Source of the DNA: Oscillospiraceae bacterium | GTDB lineage: Bacteria; Bacillota; Clostridia; Oscillospirales; CAG-272 | Direction: 5' to 3' | NCBI GenBank assembly: GCA_015064545.1 | Contig: SVSA01000009.1 | Location: 1-40,768 of the forward strand | Length of the DNA: 40,768 nt | Shown here: positions 9,606 through 19,625 of the stretch, one piece after another | How positions within the stretch are numbered: position 1 is the first letter of the stretch | Layout: every line of letters begins with the position of its first letter | Translations under genes and position numbers: made by a program | The notes under the pieces: generated by a model | Databases searched by the model: none | What the model saw: the letters and a program-made list of their open reading frames with translations, nothing else | What the model was told of the DNA's origin: nothing

Positions 9606-10211
9606 TCAATAGCCAAGATCGGCATCGATCAAAATAATCTCAAAATCCGCCCCCATCGGCTTACACCACTGCACCGACAGGGCACAGCAGATACGCTCCG
9701 GACTGTTACAATCATAACAGCGATCCCCCTTGACGGCACACGGTGTCTTTCGCCCGAGGCGCTTAGCGTTACGCGGTGCCGCGACATTCCGTGCACGGTG
9801 AAGAGCACTTTCGTAATCCTTGGCGATCTTGTTGCGGCCAACCACCAGATAAACCGTTTCATGGCCGTAAAGAATCGCCGCAACACGGTTACAGCGGCCG
9901 TCAATATTCAGAATCTCGCCGGTTTCCGCCAAGCCGTTGACCGACGACACATAGACGTCGGCGGCATTGGCTAAGGCACGCACCTCGGTCACGCTCTTGC
10001 CCTCAGGCATACGCTGATGCCACCACACGGTATTATGCGCCGCCAAGGCATCGTAAAGTCCGATCTCCTCCAGCGTCATCGAACCGCCCATACCGACCGT
10101 TTTGCCGTCAATGGCATCGTTTAGATATGCCACCGCCTCCTCAGGCGTAGCAAACACCGATACGCGGTATCCCTTTTCTCTCAAATTCCGGCAAACCGTT
10201 GTCATAGACAT
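9606..10211 (-). CDS. LUD-domain (LutC-like, DUF162) protein
   Basis: 'YLNDAIDGKTVGMGGSMTLEEIGLYDAL', 'ANAADVYVSSVNGLAETGEILNIDG', Cys-rich 'KTPCAVKGDRCYDCNSPERIC'. Start at 10211 because a promoter lies inside the longer track ORF. Confidence 0.85.
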   Translation of the reverse strand: MSMTTVCRNLREKGYRVSVFATPEEAVAYLNDAIDGKTVGMGGSMTLEEIGLYDALAAHNTVWWHQRMPEGKSVTEVRALANAADVYVSSVNGLAETGEILNIDGRCNRVAAILYGHETVYLVVGRNKIAKDYESALHRARNVAAPRNAKRLGRKTPCAVKGDRCYDCNSPERICCALSVQWCKPMGADFEIILIDADLGY

Positions 10212-10250
10212 TTGATGCTTCTCCTTCTCCATCCGATACGCTTTTTCTTC

Positions 10251-10279
10251 AGTATACACCGTTTTTGTAAGACTGTCAA
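10251..10279 (-). promoter_or_regulatory. sigmaA promoter for the LUD gene
   Basis: On the minus strand TTGACA-17-TATACT (plus strand agtata 10251-10256 / tgtcaa 10274-10279). Confidence 0.7.
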
Positions 10280-10290
10280 GCAACCGATAA

Positions 10291-10320
10291 GAAAACCGAC
10301 AGATTTCTCTGTCGGTTTTC
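10291..10320 (-). terminator. Intrinsic terminator at the end of the surface-protein operon
   Basis: gaaaaccgacaga-tttc-tctgtcggttttc, downstream of the 10339-11154 minus-strand gene. Confidence 0.75.
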
Positions 10321-10338
10321 TTCGGTATCAGACCGTTT

Positions 10339-11154
10339 TTACTTCTTCATAATCTTGATGATCGCCACAATGACAACAATCGCAATCAGCGCAGCGGCTA
10401 CGATCAGGATAATGGCAATGGGATTCACCGGGGCAGGCTCGGCATCCCCGCTGCCCTCATTCGTCTGCACGTCGGTGGTAACGGTCGTGTCGACAACCGG
10501 AGCCTCGGTCGTGACATCGGGCTCGGTCACAACAGGCTTCTCGGTTGTGACCGGCTTGGTTTCGGGCTCTGTTTCGGGGGTCAGGCTCTTCTCGGTCGAG
10601 GTGATATCAAAGGAGTAGAAGCGCACCCAGTCAATAAACTCCGAATTATTGACAAAGTAGATGCAAACATAAACCTCACTCTTACCCTCAACCTCTTTGT
10701 CGAGCTTCCAGGTATGATTCTTCTTCTGAACCATGCCGCTGGCGCCGTCAACAGGGGTATCGGTTTCAAAGTTGAAATCGTCGGTTTCCTTGACATAAAC
10801 ACCGAACTTGTTACCGACAGGAGGTTGACCCCAGTCGTAAACACTGGCGTACGACTTCAACGTCATGCCCTTGAAGACATTACCCTCGGTCGCGGTAAAC
10901 TTATAAATAACATACGAATCCTGACCGTTGACCGTGGAAGCCAGGATGTTACCGTCTGCCGTGTTCGGGAAGGGAGCGATTTGTACGTTTTCGACCTTAT
11001 AGGCATCCAGCATTTCAGGAGTGACATCCTTCGTCGGCTCCATCGTGCTGATGTCAGCATAGGCCGAAAGGTTGGGTGTGTTGGCGCTTGCCATGAGGGC
11101 CATCGTAAGAGAGAGAATCGCAATCAGGGCCAATAACGCGGAAAGCTTTTTCAT
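10339..11154 (-). CDS. Secreted surface protein with C-terminal TM anchor; beta-sandwich-like ectodomain of unknown function
   Basis: Signal peptide 'MKKLSALLALIAILSLTMALMASA', Thr/Pro-rich linker, C-terminal TM 'PIAIILIVAAALIAIVVIVAIIKIMKK'. Confidence 0.8.
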   Translation of the reverse strand: MKKLSALLALIAILSLTMALMASANTPNLSAYADISTMEPTKDVTPEMLDAYKVENVQIAPFPNTADGNILASTVNGQDSYVIYKFTATEGNVFKGMTLKSYASVYDWGQPPVGNKFGVYVKETDDFNFETDTPVDGASGMVQKKNHTWKLDKEVEGKSEVYVCIYFVNNSEFIDWVRFYSFDITSTEKSLTPETEPETKPVTTEKPVVTEPDVTTEAPVVDTTVTTDVQTNEGSGDAEPAPVNPIAIILIVAAALIAIVVIVAIIKIMKK

Positions 11155-11202
11155 AATCATTACCTCTTCATTCTGATATGGTATTCTACAGCAGTCGATC
11201 CA

Positions 11203-14200
11203 TTAACCGACAACCGAAAGAATTCTTTGATAGTCACCGTAATATTCGGGGCAATAGGTAATCGTAATTTCAGTACCTGGCTTGAAAACGCGAATCATAT
11301 CGCTGGTTGTCATCGATCTGGCATAATAGGCCTTTTCGCCGTTAAAGCTGATCGAGGTCGTGTAGGCCTGATACTCCAGCTCGTACACCGTACCGTCCTC
11401 AAATTCAATCAGACCGTTTGAGGTGTCGGCGTCGGTCGAATCGGGCGCGGTGAAGGACTTGATCACACCGGTCTTTTTGCCGTATACGGCATCACAGGTC
11501 AGGAGATTGCCCTTCTCATCAAAGGTCAGCTTGACATAATCACCGCCCTCGGGACGCTTATCGGTCGTCTCCTCCGAGCCCTCCATGCGGCGGGTAAAGG
11601 TTGCCTTGGTGCCGCAGGGGATGGCAATATATCTGGCATAGCCGGAGGTCGAAACATCCTGTACGATCAGTTGAATCTCACCGTTGCCGTATTTGTAAAC
11701 ACGGCCCTCGAGTTCGGTTACGTTCATCGCCTGCTCATATTCAGCTTCGACGGTGAAAAGAACCTTTCCTTCCTCATTGGTCGTCTTGGCGTCCGCTGCC
11801 GTGGAGGGCTCCAGACGGAAGACATTCCATTCATCGGTCTTGACAACATGATAGCTGCCCGGCTTCAGACCGGTAAAGGTCATGGTGGCCATGCGGGCGA
11901 CCGAGCTGAACTGATACGTGGAGGAAAGCTTGAAGGTAACCGAAGTATCCGAAATCTCTCGGATGGTAATAACAGCCGATGTCGTTTCGGAGCGGAGCTT
12001 CACCGAAATCGGAAGGGTACCGAGCTGGCCCTCGCCGGTGACTGCATAGGTGATAGGCAGAAGCTTGGCCGTCTCGGTCGATGCCATCTGCGAGGCTTCG
12101 GTATGGAGGCCCATAGAAATCAGCTCGCCGAGAGCATTCGAAACCGCATTCTCACCCTTATTCTTGGTCACATAGCCCTGAAGCAGACGTTCAGCCTCTT
12201 CGCGAGCCGAGATCCAGAGGTTCATCTTACGGGCATCCCCTACCGTGAAGGTAACACCGTTCTTCTGACCGGTAGTATTGGTAAAGGGACGGTAGGCAAT
12301 CATCGCCTTGATCGTAGCCTGCGAGGTACCGCCGGCCTTGATCTTGAGCGTGACATAGTATTCGCTCTCACCCTTGGTTTGAGCGGTGATATCAAAGCGC
12401 TGGAGGCTGTGCTTATCAAAGCTGTGAGCCTGCGATCTGTCGTACGTGAAGGTACCGACATACTCGCTCGTATCGGCGGTTTTACCGACATAGACCTTGA
12501 TATTGCTGTTGCCGGTCAGATAGGCTTCGAGGTCAAAATAGATACCGTTCTCAAACGCGGCGCCGTTATCGGTAATGCGATAGGTGATCGAGCCCTCCTT
12601 AGAGGCATTGACCAACTGAATCACACCGTGGGAGGGATTGAAGCTGACATTATCGTATGCCACCACACCGTGTGCTTCGCTCAGAAGCGCCTCGTTATAG
12701 GCGGCATCACGGTTATAGTCAACATTCAGCAGACTGATATCATAGTGAGCCGGAAGGGTGGCGGGGCGGCTGTTCAGCTCCTCATCGAGCGTTTTCAGCA
12801 TACCGGCCGTTCCGTACTCGGTGCTATCATTGAAGAACGTGATAAAGTTAACGCCTGCCTCATACACCTTGGAGAAGGAGAGATCGAACTCCGCAGGATC
12901 ATGGAGCGAGGACATCTCAAAGTTACAGAAGCCGGTCTTACCGTAGGCAACGCGGTACTGGTAGAAGCGGATATCATCAATCGCGGAGAATTCCTCGCTG
13001 GCCTCATAGAAGCCGGTACCGATGCCCGATTTCCAACCCGAAATACGGAGATCACCGTGCGAGGGGGTCTGATCGATCCACTGAACGGTATGCGAGAAGA
13101 TGTTATTACTCGTCAACGAGGTCGGATAGGTAACCTTGCCGTTGTTGACAAGGATCGGATCCGAGCCATAGGCAGCGTTATACTCATTGGCCAAGGCCTG
13201 CACATAACGAGCCTGATACTCGTTCATCCACTTCTTTTCCTCATAGGAGAGGCCGTCGGTGGGATCCAGGGTAATACCATCGGCCTTTGCGGCCGCAATC
13301 ACACTCGGATTGAAGTCACCGCCGTCGATCGTGCCCATCGTATAGAACTTCGACTGCGGCAGCGGTCCCTTATAGACAACACTATGCTCAAGCAGTGTGC
13401 TGACCTGACCGGTATACAAGCCGCTGGAGCGGAAGCCGTACAGATAGCGTGTCACACCGTCCCACAGGGAACGAATACGGGCTAACTGCGCCTTCAGCAG
13501 CACCTCGTTACCCCACGAGCACCACTGTGTATTGCCGTAGGAGTTGGGCGTCGAATCGACCCATTCGCCGGTCAGACTGTTATACAACACCTGTCCGTAC
13601 TTAACATCCGAGAAGAAGCCGCCGAGACCGTCGGCCACATCATAAGGAGCCGTCCAGCTCAGCGTGGGCATCAGCTGGAGATCCATATTGTGTTCGGCTG
13701 CAACATTGATAAAGGATACCACATCGGCAAGAAGAACCTTATCTGTGTCAACCATATAATTGACCTTGAACATCAAGCCGAGCTGATAATTGTCGTATTC
13801 ATAGGCCGAAAAGTCTGCAATATGGCCCTTGGCGGTATCAACCGAGCCTGCGCTATGGAGATACAGGCGAAGCGAGCCATCGATTCCCTGCTTTTCCAGG
13901 GAAGCAAAGAAATCGGTATAGCCCCAGACATTGGCAATGGCAAAGGGCTTGTCGTCAGCGCTGACGATCTTTACCGTTACCTGTGAAGGATTCGAAAGAT
14001 CGGAACGCTTCACAGCGATAAAATAGTGGTTGGGGGAGGAGGAAATCTGCTCATAGGTGCGGAAATACGTTTCCTTACCGTCTACATAAACGGTATAACC
14101 GAAGGCCTCGATATTGGACTCATGAACCTCTTCGATTTCAAGCATCACCAGCTCTTCGCTGCCGCCGTCACCAAAATTCATCGTCCATTCTGCCGAAGAG

Positions 14201-14532
14201 CCCTTGCCGGCAAAGCGCCAGACCTTGAAGGTTTCGGACAGCGTACCGGTGGCGGCCGTCATGGTTTCCTGTTTCACATTGCCGGACAAAGCCAAGCCAT
14301 GCTTGGTAGCGGCAAGCTCGTCACCGGCACGGATCGAGTCGGAAACGATTGCTTCATATTCCGAAAGATCAATACGATCATTTCCCATATCGGTGGTATC
14401 CTCCGTTCCGCTGGATGGGGCTCCTGTTCCCTGATCCAACACCAGGACAACGCCGATCGCCATCATGGCAATACTGATCACAAGAAGTATCAGGAGAGCC
14501 GCAATTTTTTTAGATTTATTATCTTTCATCAT
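11203..14532 (-). CDS. Large (1109 aa) signal-anchored extracellular protein, possible glycoside-hydrolase-like barrel; paralog A
   Basis: Single N-terminal TM then Ser/Gly/Thr linker; shares collinear motifs with the next ORF (EHxVxYK, DGGDFNP, TLDPTDGLSxEEK, ISGWKSGxG, NFE, YCPEYYGxYQR). Confidence 0.75.
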   Translation of the reverse strand: MMKDNKSKKIAALLILLVISIAMMAIGVVLVLDQGTGAPSSGTEDTTDMGNDRIDLSEYEAIVSDSIRAGDELAATKHGLALSGNVKQETMTAATGTLSETFKVWRFAGKGSSAEWTMNFGDGGSEELVMLEIEEVHESNIEAFGYTVYVDGKETYFRTYEQISSSPNHYFIAVKRSDLSNPSQVTVKIVSADDKPFAIANVWGYTDFFASLEKQGIDGSLRLYLHSAGSVDTAKGHIADFSAYEYDNYQLGLMFKVNYMVDTDKVLLADVVSFINVAAEHNMDLQLMPTLSWTAPYDVADGLGGFFSDVKYGQVLYNSLTGEWVDSTPNSYGNTQWCSWGNEVLLKAQLARIRSLWDGVTRYLYGFRSSGLYTGQVSTLLEHSVVYKGPLPQSKFYTMGTIDGGDFNPSVIAAAKADGITLDPTDGLSYEEKKWMNEYQARYVQALANEYNAAYGSDPILVNNGKVTYPTSLTSNNIFSHTVQWIDQTPSHGDLRISGWKSGIGTGFYEASEEFSAIDDIRFYQYRVAYGKTGFCNFEMSSLHDPAEFDLSFSKVYEAGVNFITFFNDSTEYGTAGMLKTLDEELNSRPATLPAHYDISLLNVDYNRDAAYNEALLSEAHGVVAYDNVSFNPSHGVIQLVNASKEGSITYRITDNGAAFENGIYFDLEAYLTGNSNIKVYVGKTADTSEYVGTFTYDRSQAHSFDKHSLQRFDITAQTKGESEYYVTLKIKAGGTSQATIKAMIAYRPFTNTTGQKNGVTFTVGDARKMNLWISAREEAERLLQGYVTKNKGENAVSNALGELISMGLHTEASQMASTETAKLLPITYAVTGEGQLGTLPISVKLRSETTSAVITIREISDTSVTFKLSSTYQFSSVARMATMTFTGLKPGSYHVVKTDEWNVFRLEPSTAADAKTTNEEGKVLFTVEAEYEQAMNVTELEGRVYKYGNGEIQLIVQDVSTSGYARYIAIPCGTKATFTRRMEGSEETTDKRPEGGDYVKLTFDEKGNLLTCDAVYGKKTGVIKSFTAPDSTDADTSNGLIEFEDGTVYELEYQAYTTSISFNGEKAYYARSMTTSDMIRVFKPGTEITITYCPEYYGDYQRILSVVG

Positions 14533-14535
14533 CGA

Positions 14536-17500
14536 TCATTCCTTAATCGTAATTTGGAGAACTCGTTGATATTCTCCGTAGTATTCGGGACAGTATTTAA
14601 CATCTACCGTCTTGCCAACCAACAAGGCTTTCAGAGCCTCGTCGGTAAAGGTCTTTGCGGCCGCCGCGCTGTCTCCGTCTACGATTCTCGTGGTGTAAGC
14701 GAGATATTCCAGCTCATATACCTGACCGTTATCCAGCGTAATTCTGGCATTTTCGGTATGGATATCGGTATAATCGGGCGCGGTATAGGCGGTAACCTTG
14801 GCCGTTACCAGACCATAGGTGGAAACGCATTTGACAGCCTTGCCCTCCTCGTTCATGGTCAGCACCACATAGTCTCCGTTCTGCGGAGAGGCTTCCTCGG
14901 TTTCGGACGACCGGTCGGCGGAACGTAACAGCTCGCAGCCGGCTGCCAATTCAAAGGGCATGGAAGACGAATACTGCGAAATCGCAGGATCCTGTACAAG
15001 CAGGTAGACAAGGTTGCCGTTTTTAGAAACCACGCGGCCGGATATCGTTTCCTTCTTCACGATTTCGGTGCCGTAATCGACCGTAACCGTAAACGAAAGC
15101 GAGCCGTTTTCGACAGCAAGCGTACCGGCGCTGTCCTTCTTGAGCTGATACCGATTGAAGGCCACCTTGGTAAGGGAATAATTCCCTTCCTCAAGATCAC
15201 GGAAGGTCAGCGTTACCTTTCTGGCAAACTCACTGAATTGGTAATTCGAGGAGAAGCTCATCTCGGCGCTGTGGTTACTGAGCGAATGGATCGTAATCTG
15301 AGCGATCTTTTGGTTTCCAACCACAGCATCAATCGGCAGCGTGCCAAGCGTACCCTCCGCGTTTACCGAGAAGGTAGCGGGAAGCACCTTGGAAACGGCT
15401 TGGCTCAGATACTGATAGGCGGTTACATACAGTCCCTTGTCCATCAGCTCTCTTGCCGCCGCGGTCGTTGTATCCTCACTGCCGCCATTCTTGGCGAGGT
15501 AGCGATCCAGCATATTGTTTGCCAGACGCTCATTCTGAATCCAGAGGGCGGTCAGACGCATATCGCGACGCGTCAGGGTGCTGACATCGTTCAGCTGGCC
15601 GGTTGTTTCGCCAAAGAGCGAATAGACCTCAACCGACTTGAGCTTGGCGCCGACCGCAAGAGTAACCTTGACATAATATTCGGTTTGACCCTTGCTATCC
15701 TTCAGCGCATTGAACTCGGTTCCATTATAGGAATTGACATAGTTACTGCCGCCGCTCGGCTTGCAGGTACCGCAGGCAGCAAGACGATCCGGTGCGGGAC
15801 CGGCCGATACCACAACCGTACCCTTCGTCTCGGTAAAGAGGCGGAGGCCATGTGCAAAGGCATCGCCGCCATCGGTGATACGGAAGAGAATGGTACCGCT
15901 TTCGTTCCCGGTCGGCTTCAGGTAGCCGTTAGCAGCATCAAAGGTAACGCCCTCCATCGAAACAACATCGTAACGGGTTGCCCAATCGGAGACCGTGGTG
16001 TCACGGTTAAAGTTCGCGTCGAGAAGCGGGCGGTCATAGTGTACGGTGGAATAGGTCGCGGCTTCTTCGTCGATCGAATCCAGCGACTTGAGAATACCGG
16101 ACGTATTGAACTCGCTCTTATCGTTGAACAGCGTCATATATTCAAAGCCAAGCTCATACGCCTTTCGCATCAGGTCGTACAGGTCGCGGGAGCGGCTGTA
16201 GGTGACCTCAAAATTGACCGTACCGACGCGGCCGTAGGAGGCCTTGTACTGATAGAAGCGAACATCGTCCCAATACATATCCTCCGAGCTGGAGTACATG
16301 CCATAGCCGACACCCGATTTCCAACCGCTGATCAGCATATCATCGTTAGAGGGATGACGCTCAACCCACTGAACACCGTGGGTAAGGATATGATCGGAAA
16401 GCTGGTAGGTGGGATACACCACACCGTCCTTGGAAACCAGAATTGCCTCACTGCCGAGCGCCTTCTGATACGCCGTGGCAAGGTTCTGATTGTAATCGGC
16501 ATGATGCTTGATCATCCACATCTTTTCCTCGCGGGAAAGACCGTCGGTAGGATCGAGCGTTACGCCATCGGCCTTCGCCATCAGAATCATACCGGGGTTG
16601 AAGTCGCCGCCGTCAAGCTCATTGTGCGGAATATCGGTACTGGTGCCAAGCGCCTTATAGCAAACGCCATGCTCCATGACAATCGCGGCCAAGCCATCGT
16701 ACAGGCCGCCTGCGCGATACTGGGCAAGCAGGCTTTGCATACGGCTGAAGATCTGCGTCAGCTTGGCGGCACACGCTTGATTCAGCACGGTACTGCCGGA
16801 GGTAACCCAGGTCGTGGAGCCATAGACATTGGGGATCGAAGGATAATACCGACCGGTCTGACTGCTATAGGATACCTGCTGATACTTGGCATCGGTAAAG
16901 AGTCCGCCCTGGCCGTCGGCCACATTGGGCTGTCCCCAATAGATCGTCGGCATAAACTGCACATTCATGTTGTGCTTGGCGGCCAAGGCCAGCTGCTCGG
17001 TTATTGTCCCAACCGCAGCATCCACCGTACTGTTCATGTAGTCGCTCTTGAAGAGCAGACCCATACGGTACAAGTCATAGTCATACCCGGCGAAATCCTC
17101 AACATGCTGTCTGGCAAGGTCCAGCGAGGCGGCGCTGTGGAGATATACCTTCACCGCCGTTTCCAAACCCTCGCGCTCGAGAGCACCGTAAAAATCGGTA
17201 TAGGCGGCCACCGAGGCGATGGCAAAATCGCTCTTGCTTGCGCTTTCGATGCGCACGGTCACCTGCGAAAGATCGTCGATATCGGCACGGTTGAGCCAAA
17301 TATAATAGGTATTCGGTGCCGAAGCAATCTGACGGTAGGTGCGGAAATAGACCGCTTTGCCGTCCACATAGACGGTATAGGCCAGCGTTTCTTCGTTTTC
17401 ACGATGAATTTCGGTGACCGCCAGCAGAATGGGATCGTCGCCGTTTTCGGGAATCGGACGGCTCCAATCCATCGTCCATTCCGCGGACGCCTGCTTACCG

Positions 17501-17844
17501 TCAAAATGAAGCACGGTGTAGTCCTCGGAAATCGTACCGGTCGCGGCATTCAGCGTGCCAACCGCCGTGCTGTTCAAGGTCAAGCCGTGCGTTTTATCGT
17601 TGGCATACAGCCGATCGGCAATGGCTGCGGTCAGTTGACTCGGATCTATCATATTGTCCTCCAAATCAGGGTCGGATGGCGGCGCGGTGCTCCCGTTTGT
17701 TGTCGTATCGGTGGGATCGTTCGGCGTTCCGGTCGAAGCGCTGTTTCCGGGGAGAAGCATCACGACCGCGATACCGATGATCGCCACACAGGCAATCAGG
17801 GTAGCGAAAAGTGCCGCCAACATTGCGGTTTTTTTCTTTTCCAT
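14536..17844 (-). CDS. Large (1102 aa) signal-anchored extracellular protein; paralog B of 11203-14532
   Basis: Same architecture and motif order as paralog A; 3 bp separate the two genes, so a tandem duplication is likely. Confidence 0.75.
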   Translation of the reverse strand: MEKKKTAMLAALFATLIACVAIIGIAVVMLLPGNSASTGTPNDPTDTTTNGSTAPPSDPDLEDNMIDPSQLTAAIADRLYANDKTHGLTLNSTAVGTLNAATGTISEDYTVLHFDGKQASAEWTMDWSRPIPENGDDPILLAVTEIHRENEETLAYTVYVDGKAVYFRTYRQIASAPNTYYIWLNRADIDDLSQVTVRIESASKSDFAIASVAAYTDFYGALEREGLETAVKVYLHSAASLDLARQHVEDFAGYDYDLYRMGLLFKSDYMNSTVDAAVGTITEQLALAAKHNMNVQFMPTIYWGQPNVADGQGGLFTDAKYQQVSYSSQTGRYYPSIPNVYGSTTWVTSGSTVLNQACAAKLTQIFSRMQSLLAQYRAGGLYDGLAAIVMEHGVCYKALGTSTDIPHNELDGGDFNPGMILMAKADGVTLDPTDGLSREEKMWMIKHHADYNQNLATAYQKALGSEAILVSKDGVVYPTYQLSDHILTHGVQWVERHPSNDDMLISGWKSGVGYGMYSSSEDMYWDDVRFYQYKASYGRVGTVNFEVTYSRSRDLYDLMRKAYELGFEYMTLFNDKSEFNTSGILKSLDSIDEEAATYSTVHYDRPLLDANFNRDTTVSDWATRYDVVSMEGVTFDAANGYLKPTGNESGTILFRITDGGDAFAHGLRLFTETKGTVVVSAGPAPDRLAACGTCKPSGGSNYVNSYNGTEFNALKDSKGQTEYYVKVTLAVGAKLKSVEVYSLFGETTGQLNDVSTLTRRDMRLTALWIQNERLANNMLDRYLAKNGGSEDTTTAAARELMDKGLYVTAYQYLSQAVSKVLPATFSVNAEGTLGTLPIDAVVGNQKIAQITIHSLSNHSAEMSFSSNYQFSEFARKVTLTFRDLEEGNYSLTKVAFNRYQLKKDSAGTLAVENGSLSFTVTVDYGTEIVKKETISGRVVSKNGNLVYLLVQDPAISQYSSSMPFELAAGCELLRSADRSSETEEASPQNGDYVVLTMNEEGKAVKCVSTYGLVTAKVTAYTAPDYTDIHTENARITLDNGQVYELEYLAYTTRIVDGDSAAAAKTFTDEALKALLVGKTVDVKYCPEYYGEYQRVLQITIKE

Positions 17845-17877
17845 AAATGATAGGAAACCCTTTTGGGAAAAAGTGCA

Positions 17878-19515
17878 TTACTTTGATTGTTGCGTTTTGG
17901 TTGCCTTCTTAACGACAATCGAAGATACCACAGCCGTAAGTACTACGGCAAGGGTGGCGCCGACAGCCGTCAGGATAAGAGGCAGATTCGACTTGGAAGA
18001 GGCACCGGAGGAGGGATGATTTCCGGTAGTGGGAGCCGAGGTATTTGCCGCCTCGTCGTCGGTAATCTTCACTTCCATAATGCGAGTATCGGAGCGCGTA
18101 CCGTTTTGGGCTTTGACCGTAAAGGTATACGTGCCGGCAGCAGTCGGTGTACCGGTAAGCACACCGTCGGTCAGCGTGATACCGTCGGGAAGCGCACCTT
18201 CCACCACCGACCAGGTCAGCGAATCTGCCTGTGTGTAATGCTTCAGTGCGACATTCAATGCCTTTCCCACCTCACCCTGCGTCGACGCATTAAAGGAAAG
18301 AATCGGCGTATCGTACGCGCCAAGCACTGCCGCAACAGTTTGTGCATAAAGGCGAACCGAGAAATCGTTGGGATGGTTCTGATTACCGCCCACAAGCGCA
18401 AAGTCGCCCTTGATGCCCAATGCATGACAATACACAGTATTGAGCGGAGCCACCGCAATATTCAGATCGGTGCGGTTCTTCTGAATGTTATAATATTCAG
18501 TCTCAAAGCTACTGAGCTGCATATTATTCTTTTCATAGGCCATCATGTTTGGCAGCATCGAGGAAAGCAGCACGAATTCTGCCTTCGGCACCGAGGCAAG
18601 AATCGTATCCATAATCCCTTCGATGCGGTCGCCGTGCTGATTGGCAGGGCACCAATACTCATTCATGCCAAAGCCGATCGTTACCAGATCCGGCTCGGAG
18701 GAGATAACGCGGTCTACCATGTCATGGATGCAATCCATGATCGTATTGGAGCCACCGACACCCCAGTTTACAACCGTGATGTCGTCGTAACCGTAGGCAG
18801 TTTTGAGAGCCTCGCACAAAAGCTTCGGCCAAGTGGGCATATACGGTGCAAAATTTACCACACAGGTGATCTGCTCGCCGTTTACGCGGTAAGAAGGATC
18901 GTTCAAGCCACTGGTTGTATAACCAACCGTAATGCTGTCGCCGAGGACGGCAATGGTCACCGGCTCTTTGTTTTCCAGCTTGGCCTTGACCTTAGTAAGG
19001 CGGTCGAGCTCGCTCTGGGGAATTGTGCCGGTATAGGTATCGCTTGTCGTATAGGAGATGGCAAGATAATACTTCGGCAGGACATTGTTATCGGTAATCA
19101 AAGCACCGCCGTTGCCATCGTTAAGCTGATGAGAATAGGATAAATCGGCCTCGTTGCAGTAGGCGCTGCGGGGCATGACAGGAATTGAGGTGTTTTCGGT
19201 CAATGCAATGCCCTTATCGGTCATCACATAATCTTCGCCTTCCTTGTACTCGGTTTTCAGATCGAAGCTGCGTACCGAGATCATGCTGTCGGGCTTATAC
19301 AGCAGAACACCGCCCTGGGTGTTTCCGTCACCGTCCACATAGAAAACTGTCAGTTCCTGAAAGACGGCATCACCGGCCCACGTCGGATACATGTAGGGCT
19401 CATAATGATATTTGTCGAGATGGCCGGTAGCACCGCCGTAAGGAATCGCCGCGGCACTGAGCGCCATCGAAGCCATAAGACAAAGTGACATCATAAACAC
19501 AACCACTTTTTTCAT
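17878..19515 (-). CDS. Secreted SGNH/GDSL hydrolase with N-terminal beta domain, Ig-like domain and C-terminal TM anchor
   Basis: 'IAVLGDSITVGY' (block I), 'WGVGGSNT', 'IGFGMNEY', 'NHPNDF'; putative-Ig 'LPDGITLTDGVLTGTPTAAGTYTFTVKAQNG'; C-terminal TM. Start at 19515 (signal peptide MKKVVVFMMSLCLMASMALSAAA). Confidence 0.85.
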   Translation of the reverse strand: MKKVVVFMMSLCLMASMALSAAAIPYGGATGHLDKYHYEPYMYPTWAGDAVFQELTVFYVDGDGNTQGGVLLYKPDSMISVRSFDLKTEYKEGEDYVMTDKGIALTENTSIPVMPRSAYCNEADLSYSHQLNDGNGGALITDNNVLPKYYLAISYTTSDTYTGTIPQSELDRLTKVKAKLENKEPVTIAVLGDSITVGYTTSGLNDPSYRVNGEQITCVVNFAPYMPTWPKLLCEALKTAYGYDDITVVNWGVGGSNTIMDCIHDMVDRVISSEPDLVTIGFGMNEYWCPANQHGDRIEGIMDTILASVPKAEFVLLSSMLPNMMAYEKNNMQLSSFETEYYNIQKNRTDLNIAVAPLNTVYCHALGIKGDFALVGGNQNHPNDFSVRLYAQTVAAVLGAYDTPILSFNASTQGEVGKALNVALKHYTQADSLTWSVVEGALPDGITLTDGVLTGTPTAAGTYTFTVKAQNGTRSDTRIMEVKITDDEAANTSAPTTGNHPSSGASSKSNLPLILTAVGATLAVVLTAVVSSIVVKKATKTQQSK

Positions 19516-19541
19516 GAGTGAAAAACCTTTCTCAACAAAAC

Positions 19542-19587
19542 AGCCGGCAGGCTGACACTGGTATACCATTGATCAAACCTGCCGGCT
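19542..19587 (-). terminator. Stem-loop between the 19626-20492 and SGNH genes (terminator/attenuator candidate)
   Basis: agccggcagg ... cctgccggct with ~26-nt loop; minus-strand 3' side followed by a T-rich gttttgttg. Confidence 0.5.
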
Positions 19588-19625
19588 AAGAAGTCAATTA
19601 TAAAGGGACTGCCCGAAGGGATTAC

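Noticed and set aside
11671-13485. 604-aa plus-strand ORF opposite paralog A
   Set aside because: Same antisense shadow-ORF effect; the fact that both paralogs show it reflects shared codon usage.
15238-17850. 870-aa plus-strand ORF opposite paralog B
   Set aside because: Antisense to a well-supported CDS with signal anchor and a paralog; no RBS or family motifs; Ile/Gly/His/Arg-rich composition typical of shadow ORFs in biased-codon genes.
17887-19143. 418-aa plus-strand ORF opposite the SGNH hydrolase
   Set aside because: SGNH catalytic blocks and signal peptide are on the minus strand; antisense frame is a shadow ORF.
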